Shown: piece after piece, positions 60,392-61,094 of the stretch
How positions within the stretch are numbered: the stretch's first letter is position 1
How the letters are laid out: every line of letters starts with the position of its first letter
NCBI GenBank assembly: GCA_945870465.1
Contig: CAMBSS010000003.1
Coordinates: 1 to 61,094, forward strand
Length of the DNA: 61,094 nt
From: Bordetella parapertussis
GTDB lineage: Bacteria; Pseudomonadota; Gammaproteobacteria; Burkholderiales; SG8-41
Reading direction: 5' to 3'
The notes under the pieces: model-generated
Database searches by the model: none
Told to the model about the DNA's origin: nothing
The model's input: only the letters and a program-made list of their open reading frames with translations
Translations under genes and position numbers: made by a program

Positions 60392-61094
60392 AAGCATGGA
60401 CGGTTGCCGGGATAATGATGTTTTGCGCGGCGCCTGCATTGGCCGCAGAGCAGCCCGCCGACTTCGCGTACGGCGCCGTCATTGACGCCGATGGCAGCGA
60501 AGCGCTTTACGAAGTAGTGGCGCCGGTGACGCTGTACGAAGGCGTTGCGCGCGCGGACCTCGGCGATGTGCGCGTGTTCAACGGGGCCGGCGAGGTGGTG
60601 CCGCATGCGTGGCGGCCGCGTCGCGCTAACAGTACCGAAGCGCAGCCGATGCAGAAACTCACTTTGTTCCCGTTGCGCGCACAGTCCGGCGAGAACGTTG
60701 ATGCCCTGTTGATCCGCGTGCAACGCAGCGCAGGCGGCGCCGTGAGCGTGAATGTCATGTCCTCCGGCGGTGCGCGTCCGAGCGACAAGCAGTCGCGCGT
60801 GGCCGGTTATCTCATCGACAATACGGCGCTCGAACGCGCGTTGCGCGCGCTCGACGTGGATTGGAAAGCAGAGGCGGGCGGATTTTCGGGCAAGCTCAGG
60901 GTCGATGGCAGCGATGACCTCGCAACATGGCGCCCGCTGGTTACGGCCGCGCCGCTGCTCAGCCTGGAAGTCGGCGGGCAGAAGCTGGAACAGAAGCGCA
61001 TCGAGCTGCCGCAGCAGAAACTGAAATATCTGCGCTTGTCGTGGCTCGCCGACGGCAGGGGGCAGGCCGAGCCTGAACTCACCATGGTGCGCGG
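60388..61094 (+). CDS. DUF3999 exported protein, N-terminal part
   Basis: 235 codons are visible before the window ends. It has a signal peptide (KAWTVAGIMMFCAAPALA), then beta-rich sequence (FAYGAVIDADGSEALYEVVA). AAGGAGG precedes the ATG, which overlaps the DUF2339 stop. The tight overlap implies the two proteins work as a unit in the envelope; the role is unknown. Confidence 0.88.
   Translation, partial: MKAWTVAGIMMFCAAPALAAEQPADFAYGAVIDADGSEALYEVVAPVTLYEGVARADLGDVRVFNGAGEVVPHAWRPRRANSTEAQPMQKLTLFPLRAQSGENVDALLIRVQRSAGGAVSVNVMSSGGARPSDKQSRVAGYLIDNTALERALRALDVDWKAEAGGFSGKLRVDGSDDLATWRPLVTAAPLLSLEVGGQKLEQKRIELPQQKLKYLRLSWLADGRGQAEPELTMVR

Noticed and set aside
1..61094. tRNA, rRNA, riboswitch, prophage or insertion-sequence content
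   Set aside because: Looked for tRNA T-arm motifs, transposase-like proteins and integrases by eye and found none that could be supported.

Overview
The window is high-GC DNA from a betaproteobacterium, most likely of the Burkholderiales/Nitrosomonadales sphere. The evidence is the metG | apbC-dcd-basic amino acid decarboxylase gene order, a run of orphan Bug-type (TctC) solute receptors, betaproteobacterial-style DnaE, BipA and RhlE, and dRS3-like palindromes (ATTCCC-N8-GGGAAT). No tRNA, rRNA, prophage, insertion sequence or CRISPR array was recognised. The sequence looks like ordinary chromosome: housekeeping genes interleaved with uptake and catabolic cassettes. It begins and ends inside genes.

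Layout. 1-4.4 kb: start of an endo/exonuclease-phosphatase gene, then a catabolic set (sulfatase and RraA-like lyase, divergent from an IlvD/Edd dehydratase). 4.5-10.4 kb: a decayed kinase/cyclic-nucleotide-binding gene, a small membrane protein, typA/bipA, rhlE, a small conserved protein and a cold-shock gene. 10.4-18 kb: a dipeptide/oligopeptide ABC operon (dppDF ATPases, dppBC permeases, two tandem receptors), facing an M20 deacylase. 19.2-30.7 kb: YkgJ-like protein, a scar of broken genes, four Bug receptors, a complete gltIJKL-type glutamate/aspartate ABC operon, MmgE/PrpD, an Asp/Glu racemase and a cupin. 30.8-39.4 kb: alpha/beta hydrolase, EamA exporter, TraB/GumN protein, DUF4124 protein, dnaE, a glutathione transferase, acylphosphatase and a DsrE-like exported protein. 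39.4-53.3 kb: SulP transporter, enolase-superfamily enzyme, metG, apbC, dcd, decarboxylase, Sel1 protein, folA, thyA, an exported hydrolase and an M17 aminopeptidase. 53.4-61.1 kb: an ArsR regulator, an unknown exported protein, an LplT-PlsC fusion, a DUF2339 protein and a DUF3999 protein.

The genes suggest a metabolically flexible heterotroph that takes up peptides, acidic amino acids and carboxylates. dcd, thyA and folA together cover much of the route to dTMP.

The most unusual content lies between the genes. At least ten intergenic regions carry an element with one architecture but a different sequence each time: short tandem units of 7-10 bp form a purine-rich arm, followed by a short spacer and an inverted pyrimidine-rich arm. 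One element has become the 5' coding sequence of folA; others abut the start codons of dcd and (as a single arm) thyA. A second notable structure is a 33-codon ORF in front of metG. It begins with a diverged copy of metG's own first codons and ends in a TGA that overlaps the metG ATG.
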